DNA of 64,000 nucleotides from Hymenopus coronatus (taxonomy: Eukaryota > Arthropoda > Insecta > Mantodea > Hymenopodidae): the NCBI GenBank assembly GCA_030762935.1, contig CM060900.1, forward strand, positions 112,186,620 to 112,250,619, in the 5' to 3' direction. This document shows, one piece after another, positions 58,371 to 64,000 of the stretch (positions are counted from its first letter, which is position 1; the number at the start of each line of letters is the position of its first letter). The notes below the pieces were generated by a model. That model saw only the letters and a program-made list of their open reading frames with translations, had not been told where the DNA came from and made no database searches. Position numbers and translations under genes: made by a program.

Positions 58371-59663
58371 AATTATTTTACCACATCTGTTCTTGCCCAA
58401 GCATATACTTTTCCCCTGTTTTATCACATCATTCCACACAGATCTTTCTGCTCCAATGTATAGTCAGATTAATAACTCACTCTGATTTAATATATTAAAT
58501 AGATTAAAATGAAAAAATCAAAATTGCGTAAGGAAACAAACATATTAATATTAACTCAGTACGCTCTTTTTTGAAAGTGGAAATTTAAAGAAAAAGCAGC
58601 TCATTATGCATAATATTTATTTGCTGTAATAAATGTGATACGGAGTCAGTGTTACAATTTCCGCAATGTTAGCTATTACAGGTACCGACTCATTTACTTT
58701 CCAGTATCAAGCAGTGGCTCACATTGTTAGATAATTTTCAGCGTTAAATGTTTCTAGAAAATGTCCTTTTGGGATATTATGCACTTCATACACAGAATCT
58801 AGAAACCATCAATCCAAATGTTTGTATTCAAAGCAAACATGCAGTAAATTTATTGGTAAACAGGTTGGTTGAGGAGTGCATTCTGTTTGCGATGAGGATT
58901 TTGGTATGTTCGGAAGCTGTTTTTGTGAACATTTTTCAAAAAGAGTCTTGTAATCCCAGACTGAGAGCACAGAGCAAAGCTATTAATACCTGTGCTCTTG
59001 TAACTTTTATAGATGATTGCAAAGGCTTGTAACTGAGCGACCGAATCTAATATGAAAACCACTGACCTAGAATGGCCTTTGATATGCTCACTTCAGTGGG
59101 ATATAATTGCTAGCATTGGTTTACTGCTTGCTAATATCTCGAGTCAAAGAATCAGGAGTACAGGAATCGAGGTATATGAAATATAATATGCAGCAAATGC
59201 GTGAATATTAACAGGAAAATGTCCCTCCTTTCATTTTACTTTTGCCAAGCCATGCATAATATGATGGAAATCCTCAGCGAGTTCTAAAAGGAAAATGAAA
59301 TCTGTCAAGAGACTCTCCTTGTAATCAGCTTAGAATATAAATATGGAATCGCATGCATTTTCAGTAATTTGTTACTGTTTTATATGTAAGTATGTGTGTG
59401 TTTTATATATTTTTCTGACAAATCAGTCAATTGGTGAAAAGTCGACGATGTCGGGTCTTTAACGCCATTACTGAGGTACATTTATTAGCAAAGGTAATGC
59501 CCTAGATAGGCAAATATTAATATTTTCTGTGCAACTTTGCCGCTTTCAAAGCCTAATTGGACACTGTCGTAACGAATGCTATTTTCGTTATTTCAGCTGA
59601 ATAACTTACAAAATTGAAATTGAGTTATATTTATGAGCACCCTTGTGGCTCTCTATGTCTCGT
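58371..59663. other. Unassigned stretch
   Basis: The pair of overlapping frames 58748-59032 (+) and 58850-59062 (-) has no motif. No repeat ends seen. Confidence 0.3.
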
Positions 59664-59893
59664 TATAAATTGGGCGTCAAAGACCGCTTAGAGTCCTCTT
59701 TATCAGGCTTGAGGTACTTTTACGTGCAGTAAATCTACGACACGGGACCAACAGTTTTACTTCCCTACCGAAGGAAGCCATGCTAAGGATTTTTACGTCC
59801 GTGAAAATACATCGCGCTCCACCGGGTTTGAACTAGCGACCTCAGAAGCTAGAGGCTAGCATGTTACCCCTACACCACGGAGGACGACGAGTA
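59664..59893 (-). mobile_element. SINE family C copy with strong tRNA-like head
   Basis: On the minus strand: CCTCCGTGGTGTAGGGGTAA (A box), then CGCTAGTTCAAACCCGG (B box); the 5' TCCTCCG and 3' CGGTGGA of the head can pair at six of seven positions, so the head still looks like a tRNA. Body words GGCTTCCTTCGGTAGGG and TGGTCCCGTGTCGTAG match the copy at 32800-33042. Confidence 0.7.
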
Positions 59894-61833
59894 ATTTGCA
59901 GCATTGTCAGAATCTACTATTGATTTTGCTAATAATACATTCAGGTGTTTCTCAAATATTTCAGAATATTAGCTTATTTTAGAAATACCGATCATGTAAG
60001 AAAAAATAAATAAATATTCTGCCTCTCACGTTTGGAATTCAGGTTTACAAATGCTTGCTTCATTCTTTTACAATTTTCTCGAGTTCTCATTGTAATATAC
60101 TGCTATTGTCTCATTTTCAGTTGAAAAAAATCACAACCAACAACAATTAAGAATTATACATGGCATATACTGACTATTTTAGAATTAAAAGCCCTTATAA
60201 TAACAAATTTATTTTTATCACTTTAGACACTCCTTGAGGCATATTACAGCGAATATATGTATACCAGAGCATTTTTTTTTATTTGTAAGGAACATTCTTT
60301 GGAGCAGGAGGAAGTTTTGGAGTCGGCAGAAGGTAAATAAACAAGTCTCAGAGAAGCGGTTCTAACCTACAATATATCAGAAGCGCAAGGTAATCAGGAG
60401 AATCACTGCAAAACTAAATGCAGACGGAGAAAGTGTAAGTGTCGTGCACTCAACATTCTATGCAATTTAAAGCATGATGAAGGTTTGTATTGCAAAAACA
60501 AGCAACGGTTAGAATTATTTTTCATAAAACGTAGTGTTTGGAAGCTTTGTGTTTTGAAAGGAAGCATTAAAATATTCCGTTTAACACGAAAAGATATAAA
60601 AAGTGTGTTTTGAGACAACTATGTTTATCAATAGTATCCCGTTGTCGAAAAAACGAAAGGGTAGGCGATCTACACTGAACAAACTTGTGGATGATTCAAA
60701 CATATTTTGAGTGATAGGAGGAGAGCCTTTTCTTTCGATACAGTAAAAGTGTATCTTTTAATTCACTGCAATGAATTCTTAGTTGATTGTTCATTGTCTT
60801 TTCAAAGCTCTGCACATTAGTATCCTGTATTTTTGTATCAAGCCTTATACTTTTATTTGTAAAAGCACAAGGCGTTTTATTTACTAATCATATTATGAAA
60901 TAAGTGTTTTATTGTGTTTCTTTAGGAATTAGAGCGGTGCATATAATGTCAATACATGTAATGAGCTACTTTTAGAACTGATTATACTTCAACAGGTGTA
61001 TGTTTACGCTACGAAACCATCCCCACTACCCTCTCTTTATACAGCTGACTGCTTTGTGTGTTCGCAACTGTGTGCGCTTCAGCCCAAAACCGAGCTCTAC
61101 ACATCATTGTTTAGTCAATTTGCGATAACATACTTATTTTATTGAGGTATATCAGAATACTATAAGGTTTTTGGTCTCCTATGTAAATACCTGGTCATTA
61201 ACGTTATTTCCTAAATTAATACATTGTCCGCTATGTATTATACACATCTTAAACAAAGTCTTTCGAGACAGTAGAAGAAGAAAGGCAGGCTCTCAAAAGA
61301 CTCTAACCAAAGTATACCTGTTTATATCTTGAAGTTTCCACTTTTAGTGTATTACATACGCCTTAATATCAAATTCGATAAGAGGAACAGGTAGCATTGA
61401 AACCTATACAAAAAATGCAGCTCCCCGTATAACTCATGGCCTCTAAATCTGGAATTTGGAATCAAAGCAAGTTTAACGTCCTGCATATCTCCTAAATAAC
61501 CCGATTAAAAGCCCATAAATTGAAGAATATCTTTGAGAATTAATTTCAACAGCACATGTAGAGGAAATTGCGATTCTCCGTTCTTATAGTATAATAACGT
61601 AAAGTATACTGAGGTGAAAACAGAAACTCAAGCGATCAGTCAACCCATATGTTGCCCTAAACAATGAGCATCGCTCACCAACTAATACGTGACGACACGC
61701 ACAGTTTACTAGCTGGAAATCCAGTCGTCACGACAATCTACTGATGGAGCCAGCTACACTCGGAACTTGCTATTGCCATTAACCATAACAAAAGACAAAC
61801 CCAGTAGTAGCGAACCCGCACACAAAATTTCTA
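59894..61833. other. Unassigned stretch
   Basis: No recognised gene or repeat ends. Confidence 0.35.
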
Positions 61834-61909
61834 CAAGGATTGGATAAAAAGTAATGAGAACTGTTTGTTTTTTCTCCGAAATTACTGTATTGACAGAGGT
61901 ACTTATAGT

Positions 61910-62430
61910 TACACACCTTCAATATAATTACCCCCACTAATTATAGCCTTTTGCCAAATGTTTGGAAGGCATTGTATACCATCTGTGTGTCTATTTCTGT
62001 TGGTGTCCCATGTTGACCGCCCTGTAGCAATGTCATCTCTGGTGCAGTGCCGGATGCTTCATAGTGGTTCTTTCACTTTGGAAAAGAGGTCATAATCACA
62101 GGGATTCATGGTGGATGAGTATGGTGGATGTTCCAGAGTCTCCCATTGCCAGCGGTACAAAAGCTCCTGGACAGCAGCAGCGGTGTGGCGTCTTGCATTA
62201 ACAAGCAGATTGATAGGGTGCTGATCCATGAAATGTTGTCGTTTTCTCCTGAGCGCTGGACGAAGGTGGTATTTCAGGAATGTGCAGCAGTAGGCAGCAG
62301 TCTCAGTGAATGGAGTCTTCCTGGTTCTCCTTGTCCAAAGAAAGTGCGCACTACACAAAGTCCTATGAAAGTGATGTTTATTGTGACGTATGACAGTGAT
62401 GAGATAATATTGCAGCACTCTGTACCCCAA
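61910..62430 (-). pseudogene. Tc1/mariner-like transposase, left arm
   Basis: Minus frame: FLKYHLRPALRRKRQHF, then HPINLLVNARRHTAAAV, where relatives have the catalytic His-Asp-Asn-Ala; here Asp is replaced by Val. Then YRWQWETLEHPPYSSTM, NPCDYDLFSKVKEPL (third catalytic Asp present), a stop, and CLPNIWQKAIISGGNYIEGV at the end. Dead by residue loss and stops. The 102-codon plus frame 62128-62436 is antisense. Confidence 0.8.
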
Positions 62431-62645
62431 GAATGACGATAGTCCCTGTAATTACGATCTCTTTGCTAAAGTGAAAGAACCACTGCGAGGGATCAGGTAC
62501 AACACCAGAGATGATAACATCCATGTTATAGGACAGTCAATACGGAGCATCAATAGAAATAGATGCAGAGATGGTATATATGCCTTCCAAACATTTGGCA
62601 AACGGTCACAAATAATGGGGACGAATATATTGAAGGTGTGCAACT
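62431..62645 (+). pseudogene. Tc1/mariner-like transposase C-terminus, right arm
   Basis: Plus frame: CNYDLFAKVKEPLRGIRYNT, DDNIHVIGQSIRSINRN, CRDGIYAFQTFGKR and a final stop at ...GVQLK. Same protein end as the left arm, on the opposite strand, with a frame shift near 62578. Confidence 0.75.
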
Positions 62646-62801
62646 AAAAGTATCTCTGTCAATAAAGTCATTTCAGAACGAAAAAATATTTCTCATTACA
62701 TTTTATCCAGCCCTTGTATATATATCATGTGCACGAAGACAAAGCTTACACTGCCATGACATTAAATCGGCACAAAATCTAGCGCTTTGGGGTATATATT
62801 T

Positions 62802-63059
62802 ACTTTCTCTAGCACGTATGTACAACATACATAGTAGATACGGAAGATATTGTAATCCGCCCAAAAATACCATACCAAGATTTCGCTGGAAATGCATGTT
62901 TTGAGATTCTTGAATAAAAGTCCGTGTGTGTCTGTGGGCAACATAGCTTCTTAAAGAATTTGACTATGTCTTTAGTCTAGTGTACTGCCTTGTTTCCTTT
63001 CTACTTACAAGGAAGCAAGTAATAAGATCAAATCTGCTAATGTTTGTCTCAATTAAAGT
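62802..63059 (-). repeat. Repeat family A, internally deleted copy
   Basis: ACTTTCTCTAGCACGTATG at left, then TTTCGCTGGAAATGCATG and GTGTGTGTCTGTGGGC, then a junction straight to TAAAGAATTTGACTATG and the left end TCAATTAAAGTCATGTG. About 550 bases of the interior are missing, but both ends remain. Confidence 0.85.
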
Positions 63060-64000
63060 CATGTGAATGAAGCACATTACATTTTTAGAGCACTATGTTG
63101 CTAATACACTTTTATGTTAGAATAGAATACAGGTGATCATCTACTGGTATTAGTGTTAATCATCCACAGTACGACCTAAAGACTACAAGAATTAATACTG
63201 TACTTTACTTAATGTTTCAGGGATTTATTCCAACATATTCCACTTTTTGTTTATATTAGACAATACTGAGGAGGAAAGCAATAAACATATAATTTGTTTA
63301 TCTATCTGAGTTAAACGAATTTAGAGGAATGCTCATTGAAAAAAAAAATATGTGCGCAAACAAAGCAATTTATTCAACTTCAAAGTCAAGTTTAGAGGTG
63401 ACGTTCTTCAAAATCAGAGCTGTATTACTTGATATAACACCAATTCGGTGCATTATAGGTATCATTGGTAAAATAGTGGAATAAATGGCCTATGCGTTGT
63501 AAGGATGATCTTTTGTTTGTTTTAAAAAGACATTAATTTCGCCATGCCAACAGCCTTATAGCTATACGGTACACCCCTACAAGGAAACACAAATACATTA
63601 TTTGTCACTGAATTAAATATGGTAATAACAAAATTAGTAAAGCGAAAATAAAAATAAAATTACATTGCAGTATTGAGCATGATATTGAATTGGCTTATAT
63701 TTAAATTAGAATATTTGTATTCATTCTTGCAAAATAAAAAAAATAAAAAAAAAAATTAAACACTTTTTCACGATACAGTTCCGAAAACACAGAAAGAAAA
63801 TTGGAATGCTTTATGCCAGAACTTTGACGCTTTTTGAGGAAAATGTGAGCAGTTTATGGATATGCACCTAACAAAACATGGATGTCTCAAGCAGTAATTA
63901 ACACATAAATGAAAAAAAGTTAAATGCATTGTATATACATGCTTATATCTAGATTTAAATATTGATACTTATACTATTTTGGGCACCTTAAAAATTACTT
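63060..64000. other. Unassigned AT-rich end of window
   Basis: Very AT-rich with several A runs (63347-63354, 63746-63768). No gene or repeat end seen. Confidence 0.35.

Larger units (their letters stand above)
61834..62716. mobile_element. Palindromic mariner-like derivative
   Basis: TA at 61832-61833 and 62717-62718; inverted ends CAAGGATTGGATAAAAAGTA and the near-complement on the right side. Each arm carries a C-terminal part of the same transposase facing outward, so this is a third inverted-half derivative. Length 883. Confidence 0.8.

Noticed and set aside
62128..62436. 102-codon plus frame
   Set aside because: It is antisense to the mariner-like transposase relic in the left arm.
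1091..63059. CRISPR array or satellite DNA from the family-A copies
   Set aside because: Copies are dispersed, on both strands and of varying length, so they are interspersed repeats.

Overview
This window looks like a gene-free, repeat-rich stretch of a large AT-rich arthropod nuclear genome. I could not recognise any complete host gene. The evidence is: dozens of short, stop-bounded open frames without family resemblance; several decayed Tc1/mariner-type transposases; non-LTR retrotransposon (LINE) ends; many tRNA-derived SINEs with promoter boxes, poly(A) tails and target-site duplications; microsatellites; and one very abundant, unassigned dispersed repeat. The style of the mariner and DUF4817-type transposases, and the LINE 3' tail with a small GGCC hairpin, suggests an insect, perhaps cockroach/termite-like (Polyneoptera). 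That placement is inference from remembered family resemblance only.

Layout. 1-5.7 kb: repeat-family-A copies, a small GC-rich hairpin element at 2.35 kb, otherwise unassigned AT-rich DNA. 5.9-6.45 kb: relic of a DDE transposase C-terminus. 8-15 kb: four family-A copies and a SINE with a clear target duplication. 15.5-18.2 kb: a dense cluster of five SINE-like insertions. 21.6-22.3 kb: a palindromic mariner derivative. 26.2-27.5 kb: a near full-length but dead mariner. 28.9-29.6 kb: LINE reverse-transcriptase remnant. 30.5-31.3 kb: a TIR element holding two tRNA-like segments. 32.7-33.8 kb: a family-A copy broken by two nested SINEs. 34.6-38.4 kb: more family A plus a second palindromic transposon (36.3-37.2 kb) that still holds a 120-codon DNA-binding-domain frame. 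39.5-40.6 kb: a complete-looking family-A copy and a 5'-truncated SINE. 41.9-42.6 kb: internally deleted maT-like transposase. 45.1-45.8 kb: RTE-like LINE 3' end. 46-54.6 kb: six family-A copies, a LINE 3' tail and a SINE with a hairpin tail. 56.6 kb and 59.7 kb: further SINEs. 61.8-62.7 kb: a third palindromic mariner-like derivative, followed by one last internally deleted family-A copy.

Nothing here forms an operon or pathway; the contents are layers of mobile elements of different ages. The best candidate for something undescribed is repeat family A (at least 22 copies, about 0.8-0.9 kb, subterminal inverted repeat ACTTTCTCTA/TAGAGAAAGT, a central conserved palindrome beside a variable CA tract). 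The repeated finding of inverted-half mariner derivatives is the second.
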